DNA of 64,000 bases, taken from positions 164,600 to 228,599 of the forward strand of contig NZ_KQ033922.1 of assembly GCF_000969825.1 (NCBI RefSeq), read 5' to 3'. This document shows, piece by piece, positions 8,412 to 17,944 of this stretch (the stretch's first letter is position 1; each line of letters begins with the position of its first letter). The notes beneath the pieces were generated by a model. The model did not search any database and had not been told where the DNA came from. It was given only the letters and a program-made list of their open reading frames with translations. Origin of the DNA: Parabacteroides gordonii MS-1 = DSM 23371. Lineage in GTDB: Bacteria; Bacteroidota; Bacteroidia; Bacteroidales; Tannerellaceae. A program made the position numbers and the translations under genes.

Positions 8412-8419
8412 TATATTTG
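8412..8419 (+). promoter_or_regulatory. Promoter -7 box for the ECF sigma gene
   Basis: TATATTTG matches the consensus and lies about 75 nt upstream of the chosen start at 8495. This is a housekeeping-type promoter rather than an ECF promoter. Confidence 0.6.
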
Positions 8420-8494
8420 CCTTTGATAAAATCCACATAAGTAATTTTAGTACGATTGATATCGGTCTTATCGATGAAGGGGAGGTTTACTTTT

Positions 8495-9052
8495 ATGATT
8501 ACATCCAGGGAAGATGAGTATGTTAAGGCGCTGAGTAACGGTGATTCGAAAGCATTCGAATTATTGTTTCTGCGTTATCAGCCTAAACTTGTCTATTTCT
8601 TTACAGGCTTTGTACACGATGACGAGATCGCGCAGGACTTAGCCCAGGATCTTTTTTTTAATCTTTGGAATAACAGAAGCAAGCTTTCGGATATACGTTT
8701 GTTTCAATCTTACCTTTATCAGATGGCACGTAACATCTTATACAATTATTATGATCATTCTTTGGTGCAGGAAAAATACGGGATGGCGCAATTCTTATCT
8801 CCATCGGTATCCGATGATCCGGAAGAACAGTTATTTGCCAGCAACTTACAGGAATTGATTAACCTCAGAGTCGATCAGATGCCTCCCCAACGGAGACAGA
8901 TTTTTCGTATGAGCCGGATGGAAGGTTTGAATAATGAGGAAATTGCAAACCGGCTCAATATAAATAAACGGACTGTCGAGAATCATTTAACCGTTGCTTT
9001 GGCAGACTTAAGGAAAATGCTTAAGGTTTCTATTCTGCTCTTTTATCACTAA
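8495..9052 (+). CDS. ECF sigma factor, FecI-like
   Basis: 185 residues. The start at 8495 is chosen because AAGGGGAGG lies about 10 nt before it; an in-frame ATG at 8456 would add 13 residues. Region 2 (about 10-75, with LFLRYQPKLVYFF and DLAQDLFFNLW) and region 4 (about 125-180, with MPPQRRQIFRMSRMEG and the helix-turn-helix NEEIANRLNINKRTVENH) are complete. It would direct RNA polymerase to the SusC promoter when released by the FecR protein encoded next. Confidence 0.92.
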   Translation: MITSREDEYVKALSNGDSKAFELLFLRYQPKLVYFFTGFVHDDEIAQDLAQDLFFNLWNNRSKLSDIRLFQSYLYQMARNILYNYYDHSLVQEKYGMAQFLSPSVSDDPEEQLFASNLQELINLRVDQMPPQRRQIFRMSRMEGLNNEEIANRLNINKRTVENHLTVALADLRKMLKVSILLFYH

Positions 9053-9134
9053 TTCTGTGTTTTCTGTAAAAAAATCAATTTTAGACTGTGTGTAAAACCG
9101 AAGTTCGCTTTCTTATTTATAAAAAGCGATAATT

Positions 9135-10127
9135 ATGCACGAAAAAGAGATAAAGGAGATAATCAGGTTATTTTTTGGAAAACGGTTTTCGAAGGACATT
9201 CAATTGCGTTTTCGTTATTGGTTTCGTTCGGAAGAAGATCGTGATGAAAAGGAGGATGCCTTGCAGGAAATCTGGGAGACAAGTCCGTCTGATATTTCAG
9301 AGCAGACCTGGAGCAGACTGTCGGAAATGCAGGACAGGATTTCAAAGTCACGGAATGTGACATTACCGGAGAGACGCAACAGGCGCTGGTTGAAATATGC
9401 AGCAGTAGCCGCTGTTTGGATACTGACAGTGTTCACAACCCGTTATTTCTCTGAACAGGATGTTAAAATAGTATCTCCGAAACTAACCGAATTTTATGTT
9501 CCTTATGGTGATAAGCAGGAGATAACGTTATCCGATGGCTCTGTTGTGTGGGTAAATGCCGGGTCAGTCCTTATTTATCCTTCGGAGTTTACAGCTGCCA
9601 CACGTACCGTTTTTCTTAGTGGGGAAGCTTGTTTCAATGTGGCGAAAAATCCGGAACAGCCGTTCATTGTAAGTACGAAACATCTGGATGTTCAAGCTTT
9701 GGGTACTGTTTTTAGTGTAGATGCTTATCCCGGTGCAACAGAAACTATTGCAACGTTGGAGGAAGGAAGTATACAGGTGGATACGAAACCTTCGATGACT
9801 CCGGCTTCCGTTTTAAAGCCCAATGAACAATTCATCTACTCCCATTTGACACACCGGGCGACAATCAATGTGGTTGATGCTGAACAAGTCTCGGCCTGGA
9901 AAGATGGTTACCTGATATTCAAAAATGCCAGCTTTGAAGAAGTGACTGCCGCTTTGGAACGCAAATATAACGTGACAATTAATTATAATGCGGAAAAATA
10001 TAAGGGGCGTACCTATTATGTGAAATTCAATCCGGACGAAAGTATAGAAGATGCTCTTCTGATTTTAAAACATCTGATAGAAGATTTCAGATACCGGATA
10101 ACAGGGCAAACAATCAGTATAAACTAA
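9135..10127 (+). CDS. FecR-type anti-sigma factor
   Basis: 330 residues. A cytoplasmic N-terminal part (about 1-85) would hold the sigma factor, one membrane helix is at about 86-104, then a periplasmic FecR domain (about 118-215) and a C-terminal DUF4974-type domain (about 255-330) face the SusC receptor. By family analogy the signal passes from SusC through this protein to the sigma factor. The gene lies 82 bp after the sigma gene. Confidence 0.93.
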   Translation: MHEKEIKEIIRLFFGKRFSKDIQLRFRYWFRSEEDRDEKEDALQEIWETSPSDISEQTWSRLSEMQDRISKSRNVTLPERRNRRWLKYAAVAAVWILTVFTTRYFSEQDVKIVSPKLTEFYVPYGDKQEITLSDGSVVWVNAGSVLIYPSEFTAATRTVFLSGEACFNVAKNPEQPFIVSTKHLDVQALGTVFSVDAYPGATETIATLEEGSIQVDTKPSMTPASVLKPNEQFIYSHLTHRATINVVDAEQVSAWKDGYLIFKNASFEEVTAALERKYNVTINYNAEKYKGRTYYVKFNPDESIEDALLILKHLIEDFRYRITGQTISIN

Positions 10128-10162
10128 AAGAAAGGAGGAACCACAGCATATATAAAAGAAAG

Positions 10163-10196
10163 ACGGGGAGAACGACCGGCAAAATCTCCTCCCCGT
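10163..10196 (+). terminator. Terminator-like hairpin between fecR and susC
   Basis: The stem ACGGGGAG/CTCCCCGT is 8 bp with an 18-nt loop, followed by ATTTTG. The T tract is weak. It suggests that the regulator pair and susC are separate transcripts, with susC having its own sigma-dependent promoter between 10197 and 10277. Confidence 0.5.
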
Positions 10197-10277
10197 ATTT
10201 TGAAATCATAGAATACCATCAAAAACATTTCAAGAAATATTAAAATAGTATTCATATTAATAATAACACACAAAGAT

Positions 10278-13200
10278 ATGCGAATTACCTTTCTAATACA
10301 ATCAGAAAAGACTAAAATCTTTTCATGTATATTAATTACATTCCTATTGTTGGCTTTTGCACCATTGGCAGAAGCACAAAATCAAAAGGTTCATCTGACC
10401 GGAACGGATATTTCTCTCCGTACTGCTTTTGAGCAGATAGAGAAACAAACAAAGATGTCGGTAGATTATGATGCGAAAATACTTGATACTTCGCGTCCGG
10501 CTCCTGCAACTTCGGGGGAAACAACTGTCGGCGATCTGATGAAAGTGTTGTTGAAAGACTCCGGTTGTACTTTCACGATACAGGGATCACATATCCTTAT
10601 TTCGAGGCAGGTGGTTGCTGAAAACAAAAATAAGGTAGCCGGATCGATAACCGATGAAAGAGGAGAACCTGTAATCGGAGCATCCGTATTGGAAAAAGGA
10701 ACAACCAATGGAACTATAACAGATCTGGATGGTAAATTTACATTGGAAGTGTCTTCCGGTGCCGTTTTATCAGTCAGTTTTGTTGGCTACCAGACTCTTT
10801 CCGTTAATGTAGAGGGGAGGAGAAATGTCAATATCACTCTGAAAGAAGATATGGAACAGCTGGAAGAAGTGGTTGTTGTCGGTTATGGTACACAAAAGAA
10901 ATCCAGTTTAACAGCCTCCGTTGCTACTGTTCCTGCCCAGGAGTTGAACAAACAAGTGGGACACTCCGTGGCATCTGCCCTGCAGGGACGTACTCCTGGT
11001 GTGGAAGTATTGCAAAAAGGAGGAGAAGCAGGTGCTGATATAAAGATACTTGTGCGCGGAGCCGGTACATTCGGCGCTACGGAGCCTCTGTATGTCATCG
11101 ACGGTGCATTCTCAAACAATGGCCTTAACTCGTTGAATCCGTCGGATATCGAGTCGATGGAAATATTGAAGGATGGTTCTGCTGCTGCCATTTATGGTTC
11201 ACGGGCAGCGAACGGCGTAGTTCTGATCACAACGAAACATGGTCAGAAGGGGAAGGCGAAAGTGGAGATATCCGCAAACTACTCTATGCAAACACCTTCC
11301 AAATACCTGGATTTCCTGGATGCAAACGAACATCGTGAATATACAAAGCAGCTTGTCGCTAATTCCAGTAATCAGACCCAGGCACCGGAAAATGTAAATC
11401 CGACTGATCCGGGTATCAATACGGACTGGCAGGATGCTTATTTAAGAAACTCACCTATGTATAATCTGAATGCGGCTATTTCCGGTGGTGGTGAATATTC
11501 GACTTTCAATACCAGTATCGGTTATTTCGATCAGCAAGGTATTATGGAGTTCTCCGGTTTCAAGAAGTACAATGCACGTGTGAACGGAACTTTCAAGAAA
11601 GGCCGTCTGACTGTCAGTGAAACACTTTCTGCCGCATTCACGAATAAAGAACCACAAGTAAGAATGGTCATGGGGATTCCGACCGTGCCGATGACAGATG
11701 CCGAAGGACGATATGTTTCGGCAGGCAGGGAGTTTTACGTGAACGAAAGTAAGGTTACGAATCCTTTCGCTTCTTATTCCAATACCGTCAGAAGAAATAA
11801 GACGGTCAATGTAACAGGTAGCTTAAACATAGGATTGAACTTGTTTAAGGGGTTGGACTATAAGCTTGTACTGGGTGGTGATTATATTTCCACAAATAAT
11901 TATTCCCGTTCCATTGCATTCGATTCCAACTGGGATGCCAATGGTGACCCGGATCCAGATTACAGCCGGACGCTTAACTCCCTGTCGGAAAGCCGGGGGC
12001 AGCGATTCAACTATACGATCGATAATATATTGACTTATAAGAATACTTTTGAAGGTCATACTATCGACGCAATGATAGGTACCAGCTGGATGCGTGAATA
12101 TTACAGAACAATGGGAATCGGTTCGGGTTCTACGGATCTGGGAGGCCCCAGTATTACTATCTATAATGGAAAAGGAGATATAACCAGCGAGGAATATAAT
12201 TCGGCTTTACTTTCATTTTTCGCCCGGTTAAACTATGACTACAAAGACCGCTATCTTGTTTCTGCAAGTATCCGTAGTGATAAGTCTTCAAAATTTGCCA
12301 AAGGAAACCGGGTAGGGTATTTCCCTTCTGTCTCTATTGGTTGGAATATACATGAAGAAGAATTCTTTAATATCGATTGGATCAGCAGAATGAAAATTAG
12401 AGCCAGCTATGGAGAATTAGGGGCAAACTTTATTGATCCTTATTCATTCCTTTCCACGGCATACGGCCCTATTCCATCAGTGTTCGGTGAAAATCAAACC
12501 GGACAGGAAAGTGTGATGAACGGTTACGTTACTAAATTTGCTCAGGAGAACCTGACGTGGGAGAAATCTATCTCTAAAAACATCGCATTAGAAATGGCAT
12601 TTCTGAATAATCAATTATCATTCACGGCCGAATACTTCTGGAAAGATAACAATGACCTGCTTGCTCCGTTGCTGCCTTTGGCTTCATCCGGGCAGACCAT
12701 TATGACAAATGGAGGTGATTTACCAGTTTTCAACTCTGCGTCGGTAGAGAACAAAGGCTTTGAATTTACGGTAGGTTATCGTAAAGACTGGAAAGACTGG
12801 AGCCTGGGCGTTACAGCCAATATTTCGGCATTGAAAAATAATGTGAAGAGTCTGGGCGAAGGGGTACAACCTATCAAGGCGGAAGTGATGATGAGCGGTT
12901 CATTCAACGACCGTCCTACCATTACTAAGCCGGGGCTTCCTATCGGTACATTCTGGGGATATGTGGTCGATGGTTTTGATGCTGACGGAAACTTTATTTT
13001 CCAGGATAATAATGGCAGCGTGGATGGTGTATTGACCGGAAAACCGGATGGAAAGATCGATGAAAACGACAAAACAGCTATCGGCAATCCTCATCCGGAT
13101 TTTACTTATGGGTTGAACATCAATGTCGGTTATAAGAACTGGGATCTGACCGCTTTCTTCCAGGGCACGCAAGGCAATGATGTCTTTGCTTTGATGAAGT

Positions 13201-13622
13201 ACGACTGGTATTTCGGCGGTGCCAACAGTGCTATTCTGAAAGATGCTTTTTACAACTCGTGGACTCCGCAGAATACGAATGCAGAGGCTCCTAAGCTGAA
13301 TAGCAAGAATAGTTCGGGTATCAACTCGCTACCAAGTACATTTTATGTAGAAGACGGTTCTTATTTCAGATGCAAGAATTTACAGATCGGTTATTCTTTT
13401 GACAGGAAGTTGTTGCAGAAGCTCCATGTCGATCTGGTGCGGATTTATGCAGGTGTACAAAATCTGTTCACTATCACCAAGTATCCGCTGTATGATCCGG
13501 AAGTTAGTTCCAACGCGCTGTTCGACAGAGGAGTGGATGGATTCTGGCAGGCGCAGGAGAGTCCGCATGAAGCAACAATGAACTCCAGAGTATATAATAT
13601 CGGTATCAATTTAACTTTCTAA
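10278..13622 (+). CDS. SusC-type TonB-dependent receptor with STN domain
   Basis: 1114 residues. Signal peptide (about 1-35), then an STN/secretin-TonB N-terminal domain (about 50-105), which marks receptors that signal to FecR, then a carboxypeptidase-regulatory-like domain (about 115-200), the plug starting near VVVVGYGTQKKSS (about 200-325) and a long outer-membrane barrel ending INLTF, with the terminal Phe usual for barrel insertion. It imports a glycan oligomer using TonB energy. Its partner SusD follows after 7 bp. Confidence 0.96.
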   Translation: MRITFLIQSEKTKIFSCILITFLLLAFAPLAEAQNQKVHLTGTDISLRTAFEQIEKQTKMSVDYDAKILDTSRPAPATSGETTVGDLMKVLLKDSGCTFTIQGSHILISRQVVAENKNKVAGSITDERGEPVIGASVLEKGTTNGTITDLDGKFTLEVSSGAVLSVSFVGYQTLSVNVEGRRNVNITLKEDMEQLEEVVVVGYGTQKKSSLTASVATVPAQELNKQVGHSVASALQGRTPGVEVLQKGGEAGADIKILVRGAGTFGATEPLYVIDGAFSNNGLNSLNPSDIESMEILKDGSAAAIYGSRAANGVVLITTKHGQKGKAKVEISANYSMQTPSKYLDFLDANEHREYTKQLVANSSNQTQAPENVNPTDPGINTDWQDAYLRNSPMYNLNAAISGGGEYSTFNTSIGYFDQQGIMEFSGFKKYNARVNGTFKKGRLTVSETLSAAFTNKEPQVRMVMGIPTVPMTDAEGRYVSAGREFYVNESKVTNPFASYSNTVRRNKTVNVTGSLNIGLNLFKGLDYKLVLGGDYISTNNYSRSIAFDSNWDANGDPDPDYSRTLNSLSESRGQRFNYTIDNILTYKNTFEGHTIDAMIGTSWMREYYRTMGIGSGSTDLGGPSITIYNGKGDITSEEYNSALLSFFARLNYDYKDRYLVSASIRSDKSSKFAKGNRVGYFPSVSIGWNIHEEEFFNIDWISRMKIRASYGELGANFIDPYSFLSTAYGPIPSVFGENQTGQESVMNGYVTKFAQENLTWEKSISKNIALEMAFLNNQLSFTAEYFWKDNNDLLAPLLPLASSGQTIMTNGGDLPVFNSASVENKGFEFTVGYRKDWKDWSLGVTANISALKNNVKSLGEGVQPIKAEVMMSGSFNDRPTITKPGLPIGTFWGYVVDGFDADGNFIFQDNNGSVDGVLTGKPDGKIDENDKTAIGNPHPDFTYGLNINVGYKNWDLTAFFQGTQGNDVFALMKYDWYFGGANSAILKDAFYNSWTPQNTNAEAPKLNSKNSSGINSLPSTFYVEDGSYFRCKNLQIGYSFDRKLLQKLHVDLVRIYAGVQNLFTITKYPLYDPEVSSNALFDRGVDGFWQAQESPHEATMNSRVYNIGINLTF

Positions 13623-13629
13623 AACTCGT

Positions 13630-15324
13630 ATGAATATGAAAAACAGTTTGCATAAAATATTAATATGGGTCATCGGTTTCGTAATTACCGGGATGATGAC
13701 TTCTTGTGAAGACATTTTTGACGAATTGTCTGTCAATCCGAATCAGTTGGATGTAAATTCATTCTATACTACACCGGAAAATTGTAACAAAGGAGTTCTG
13801 GGTATCTATGGTTACATTTCTACTCCGCGTAACCTGGGTGCTTGTGGCTTCGGGTTGATGCTGACCCGTAGTGATGAGGGATGTTCAGTAGCCGATTATG
13901 GTGTACCCGGTGCTTATAACGAGGAATTTACTCCCTCGTATTATTCTTTGGTACAGCCGTTTCAGTTGATGTATACGGCAGCATCGCAGGCGAACCAGAT
14001 GATAGAAAGTCTAACTGATCTTGAATTTAGTAATAAAGAACAGCATGATGCTTATCTGGGTGAAGCTTATTTCCTTCGTGCATTCACGCACTTTTTCTTA
14101 TTCATTAATTACAGGAACATACCTTTAATCAAAGAATTACCAAAAGCCCCAAATGAATATAAACCGCAGGCAACACCGGAAGAGGCCTGGGATTTTATCA
14201 TAGGTGATCTGATTAAAGCGAAAGACCTGCTCCCGGGTAAGGATTATTGGGATTTAAAAAACAAAGGCCGTGTTACCAGGGCTTCAGCTTGTGCCCTTTT
14301 GGGTAAAGCTTATCTGTATCGTTCGGGCATAGAGCCTAAATACGGTACTTCCCAAACGACTTATTATGATGAGGCGGCAGCTGCATTTGCTGAGATCATC
14401 AATGGAAATTGCGGTAATTACCGACTGGTAGACGATTATTCGTGGAACTTCGACGTAACTCATGAAAATAACGATGAGTCTATTTTTGAAATACAATTTG
14501 TCGGTGTGTTGAATACCGGATTTAATCCCGGTTTTGTGGATAGCGGCCTGTTTAATGATATCCGTTGTAAAATGTGTATCATGAATAAAAACAGAAATTC
14601 GAACAGTTCTGCACAAGTGATGCATAATTGGTTATATGACAAATTTGTTGCCTCAAAGACCGTTGATGGCAAGACTGATCCACGGATGTTCGGGTCGTTT
14701 GTTTTTAATGATAATGCTCCGGAAATTATTAATCCGGACGGAATGAAAGTGACTTTCCTGGAAAATAAAAACTGGGAGGCAGAGATGGGATCCAAAGACG
14801 GAACATTCGGCGAACAATATGAACTGGCTGCCGGATATAAGATGTGTAGCAGAAAATGGATGGACTGGACACTGCCTCCAACAGATGATGCCGGAGCCCA
14901 TTTTTTCAATGGCCGTGCACAAGGTGTCAACTGGAGAATGATTCGTTATTCGGATGTCTTGCTGATGTATGCCGAAGCAGTCGTAATGGGAGGTAAAGCT
15001 ACGGCTAATATAACCCCGTTGGAAGCGATCAATCGTGTACGTGACAGGGCCGGTGTTCCTCATATTGCAGATGCAAATATGGAAACGATCGAAAATGAAC
15101 GTATTCTGGAGCTTACTTACGAAGGATTTCGCTTTTTTGATTTACTTCGTTGGGGAAAAGTGGTGGAACGTTTCCGTGAGTTGGAAGCTTCCGATCCTTT
15201 GTTTAAGAAGTTTAGCAGAGCTCAGTATATGGGTTTCCAGGAAAACAAGAATGAGTGGATTCCGCTGCCTATCGATGAAGTAGAAGGTAATCCGTATATA
15301 ATTAAGAATAATCCAGGTTGGTAA
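13630..15324 (+). CDS. SusD/RagB-family glycan-binding lipoprotein
   Basis: 564 residues. The signal peptide ends in the lipobox MTSC (Cys26), so the protein is anchored on the cell surface beside SusC. Alpha-helical TPR-like segments and the SusD signatures YLGEAYFLRAFTHFF (about 140) and, near the C-terminus, VRDRAGVP and GFRFFDLLRWGK are present. It captures the substrate and acts as a lid on SusC. The ligand is not deducible. Confidence 0.95.
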   Translation: MNMKNSLHKILIWVIGFVITGMMTSCEDIFDELSVNPNQLDVNSFYTTPENCNKGVLGIYGYISTPRNLGACGFGLMLTRSDEGCSVADYGVPGAYNEEFTPSYYSLVQPFQLMYTAASQANQMIESLTDLEFSNKEQHDAYLGEAYFLRAFTHFFLFINYRNIPLIKELPKAPNEYKPQATPEEAWDFIIGDLIKAKDLLPGKDYWDLKNKGRVTRASACALLGKAYLYRSGIEPKYGTSQTTYYDEAAAAFAEIINGNCGNYRLVDDYSWNFDVTHENNDESIFEIQFVGVLNTGFNPGFVDSGLFNDIRCKMCIMNKNRNSNSSAQVMHNWLYDKFVASKTVDGKTDPRMFGSFVFNDNAPEIINPDGMKVTFLENKNWEAEMGSKDGTFGEQYELAAGYKMCSRKWMDWTLPPTDDAGAHFFNGRAQGVNWRMIRYSDVLLMYAEAVVMGGKATANITPLEAINRVRDRAGVPHIADANMETIENERILELTYEGFRFFDLLRWGKVVERFRELEASDPLFKKFSRAQYMGFQENKNEWIPLPIDEVEGNPYIIKNNPGW

Positions 15325-15340
15325 TTAAAATAAAGATAAC

Positions 15341-17023
15341 ATGAAAATAGCTTATTATTTGATATGCACTGCTTTTCTTTCGGGTTGTGTCTCTTCGCAA
15401 AACAATTGTCCGGTAGAAGGCAATGGCAAAACTTTGCATAATGGAATAGTTCTTCCGGAGCTTTGGCCTCCGGGTATGGTGGATGATGGCGTTTGTCGTG
15501 AAATGCCTTTGCCGTATATTGAAAACAAACCGGCTGTTATCCCGATTAATCTCGGACGCCAGTTGTTTGTCGATGATTTTCTCATTGCAGAAACAGATAT
15601 GCAGCGTGTCTCTCACAAAGCAACGTTTTACGAAGGAAATCCGGTACTTGCACCGGATAAGGAATGGGAATATACGTTTGAACGTGCCCCTTATGCAGCT
15701 CCTTTCAGCGATGGCATCTGGTATGATGAGACTGACCGGAAATTCAAAATGTGGTATCTGGCCGGTGCGGGATCTATGCATAAACACCGCCAGAGTTTTT
15801 ACACCTGTTATGCCGAGTCGGTCGACGGTAAACAGTGGGAGAAGGTTAATATGGATGTGGAACCGGGTACCAATATTGTCGATACTTGTGACAGGGATGC
15901 TGCTACGGTATGGCTGGATAAAACGTGTCCGGATCCGGAAAAGCGTTTTAAACTTTTCAATGTAGAGAAGCACCGGGGTGGTTGGAAAGTGATCCTGAAA
16001 TATTCGAAAGATGGCATACACTGGTCGGAAGGGGTGGCTCAATCCGGGCCGGTAGGCGACCGTACCACGGCTTTCTATAACCCTTTCACCGGGAAATGGG
16101 CACTGAGTCTCCGGCAAGGAGCTAAAGCGGACGGACGCTCCAGGGGATATCTGGAAAATGAAGATCCGGAAATGGCTGTCAGTGTGGCGCATTCGTTGGC
16201 GGCGGGTATCAAAGATAAAAATATAGTCTTATGGTTTACTCCGTCGGATAAGGAGTTGGTGCATCCTGAATTTCCGGATGTGCGTCCTGCCATCTATAAC
16301 TTTGATGCTATGCCTTATGAGAGTGTCATGTTGGGATTTTATGCTATGTGGAAAGGGCCGGAGAATGATGTTTGCGATAAATTAGGTATTCAAAAGAGGA
16401 ATGAGATTGGAATGGGATACAGCCGCGATGGTTTCCATTTTTATCGTCCTACTTATGAACCGATTATGGGTGTCAATGAAACGGACGGGGCATGGAACTG
16501 GGGAAATATGCAATCGATTATCGGCGTACCGCTGATTGTAGGTGATTCCCTGTATCTGTATTCCAGCGGAAGAATGAAAAACGATGTCATGTGGGATGGT
16601 TTTACTTCCACGGGTATGGCAACCTTACGTCGTGACGGGTTTGTTTCCATGCAAACTCCGGGGCAGGGTTTCCTCACTACCGGAAATATAAAATTTGACG
16701 GTAAGTACTTTTTTGTCAATGCACAGGTTAAAAACTTGCAGGTAGAGATATTGGATGAAAAAGGAAAAGTAATCCCCGGATTTTCCAAAGATGACTGTGA
16801 AGCATTGAAGGATTTAAATTCGACCAAACAAATGGTTACGTGGAAATCCGGAAAAGACCTGTCCTCTCTTACTGATAAAGTCGTGAAAATAAAATTCTAT
16901 GTAACTGATGGTGACCTGTATGCTTTTTGGATTTCTCCCTGGAAAACAGGTGAAAGCCGAGGATATACAGGAGGTGGTGGCCCCGGTTTGAATCCGACAG
17001 GAATAGATAGACCCATACAATGA
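15341..17023 (+). CDS. Lipoprotein, predicted beta-propeller glycosidase
   Basis: 560 residues with lipobox LSGC (Cys16). The body shows repeated blades with words such as IWYDETDRKFKMWYLAG and YAESVDGKQWEK, typical of the five-bladed propeller glycosidases related to GH32, GH43 and similar families, with LFVDDFLI near residue 70. The exact family and substrate are uncertain; acidic residues that could be catalytic cannot be picked out by eye. It is the only candidate enzyme in this locus and follows susD by 16 bp. Confidence 0.75.
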   Translation: MKIAYYLICTAFLSGCVSSQNNCPVEGNGKTLHNGIVLPELWPPGMVDDGVCREMPLPYIENKPAVIPINLGRQLFVDDFLIAETDMQRVSHKATFYEGNPVLAPDKEWEYTFERAPYAAPFSDGIWYDETDRKFKMWYLAGAGSMHKHRQSFYTCYAESVDGKQWEKVNMDVEPGTNIVDTCDRDAATVWLDKTCPDPEKRFKLFNVEKHRGGWKVILKYSKDGIHWSEGVAQSGPVGDRTTAFYNPFTGKWALSLRQGAKADGRSRGYLENEDPEMAVSVAHSLAAGIKDKNIVLWFTPSDKELVHPEFPDVRPAIYNFDAMPYESVMLGFYAMWKGPENDVCDKLGIQKRNEIGMGYSRDGFHFYRPTYEPIMGVNETDGAWNWGNMQSIIGVPLIVGDSLYLYSSGRMKNDVMWDGFTSTGMATLRRDGFVSMQTPGQGFLTTGNIKFDGKYFFVNAQVKNLQVEILDEKGKVIPGFSKDDCEALKDLNSTKQMVTWKSGKDLSSLTDKVVKIKFYVTDGDLYAFWISPWKTGESRGYTGGGGPGLNPTGIDRPIQ

Positions 17024-17048
17024 GAAAGATGATTTCTATATAATAAAT

Positions 17049-17155
17049 ATGGTATGTAGTATATTTCGTTAACCATATTAAAGGTACGGTAAATATGCTG
17101 CATACCATGACGCTTTTGTGTAAAGAAAGGCTATCCGTGATGGATAGCCTTTTTT
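17049..17155 (+). repeat. Multi-copy unit, copy C (palindrome plus terminator)
   Basis: A palindrome with 18-nt arms (17049-17066 and 17091-17108, two G-U pairs) surrounds the same ATATTAAAGGT centre as copies A and B. It is followed by the same terminator stem GGCTATCC/GGATAGCC (17129-17149) with six T. The promoter box and conserved RNA segment of copies A and B are missing. Here it probably ends the susC-susD-propeller transcript. Confidence 0.75.
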
Positions 17156-17197
17156 GCGTTCTACCAAAATAACATTTGTTTATTTTGGTTTTGAAAT

Positions 17198-17240
17198 ATG
17201 AAATTTCATTTCGAAATATAGAACCATATTCCTACCTTTG
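17198..17240 (+). promoter_or_regulatory. Promoter and candidate operator of the higBA locus
   Basis: The -7 box TACCTTTG is at 17233-17240. A palindrome ATGAAATTTCAT (17198-17209) covers the expected -33 region and is a plausible HigA operator, as this antitoxin type usually represses its own promoter. Confidence 0.55.
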
Positions 17241-17256
17241 TAAAAAATAAATAGCA

Positions 17257-17394
17257 ATGGGGATATTTACGGAACAGGCATTAAAAGAATATGCAGAAAA
17301 GTATCCCGACTCAAGAGTCGCTCTTCAAGAATGGACAACGATAGTAAAACAGAGTAAGTGGACTAATTATGATAGAAAATCAGGCTCAATATGA
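17257..17394 (+). pseudogene. higB: Truncated HigB-type toxin
   Basis: A 45-residue frame starting MGIFTEQALKEYAEKYPDSR. The first ~37 residues match the start of HigB mRNA-interferase toxins (LKEYAEKYPDSRVALQEW, then KQSKWTN), but the remaining ~60 residues, including the RelE-fold core and catalytic residues, are gone. The sequence runs directly into the antitoxin gene, which it overlaps by 26 bp. An internal deletion is the simplest explanation. The product should be inactive. Confidence 0.8.
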
Positions 17395-17728
17395 ATGGGC
17401 AGTTAAAAGGGTAGAGGAACTTCTTCCACTAGTGGATGACAATACTACACTGAATGATCCTAATAGCATAGAATTAGAGCTTTTGTCTAATCTTGTGGCT
17501 GATTACTCAGAGGAGCATTATGCTTTAGGAGAACCAACTTTGGTGGATGTACTAAAACTTCGCATGTATGAAATGGGACTTAATCAAAAATCATTATCCA
17601 AACTGATAGGAGTAAGTCCTTCCCGGCTTAGTGATTATATCTCTGGTAAATGTGAACCGACTTTGAAAGTTGCCAGGGAAATTAATCGGAAACTGAATAT
17701 TGATGCTAATATAATACTCGGAGTATAA
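17369..17728 (+). CDS. higA: HigA-type antitoxin, XRE family
   Basis: 119 residues. The N-terminal half is helical and acidic (toxin-facing in this family), and a Xre helix-turn-helix spans about residues 62-115 (LKLRMYEMGLNQKSLSKLIG then SPSRLSDYISGK). Its toxin partner is truncated, so it may persist as a lone regulator or as an anti-addiction factor. It is read from the same transcript as the higB remnant. Confidence 0.88.
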   Translation: MIENQAQYEWAVKRVEELLPLVDDNTTLNDPNSIELELLSNLVADYSEEHYALGEPTLVDVLKLRMYEMGLNQKSLSKLIGVSPSRLSDYISGKCEPTLKVAREINRKLNIDANIILGV

Positions 17729-17738
17729 CCTATTTTAT

Positions 17739-17846
17739 TTACTTGATAAGTAGACCGACAGCTACTTATTGAGTAGGTAGTATGGTTACTTACTAAGTAA
17801 GTTGCAGTCTACTTATTAAGTAGATTTCGCCTTACTTAGTAAGTAG
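17739..17846. repeat. Array of 23-bp units with palindromic core
   Basis: Five units start at 17739, 17762, 17786, 17809 and 17832 (spacing 23, 24, 23, 23). Each is a ~15-bp palindrome of the form YTACTTANTAAGTAR plus a variable 7-8-bp spacer. The array lies just after higA. The same core forms the array at 60389-60519. Confidence 0.85.
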
Positions 17847-17944
17847 GCTTAGCCCTTGTTTAGTAGCGTGTCCGGGCTTTGATGGAATAATCTTTTTTTA
17901 TAAAATATCTCCAGAGAAATTTTGTTATATCAGAAAAAGAATCT

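Noticed and set aside
17739..17846. CRISPR array
   Set aside because: Units are only 23 bp with 7-8-bp variable parts, far too short for repeat plus spacer, and no cas genes are present.
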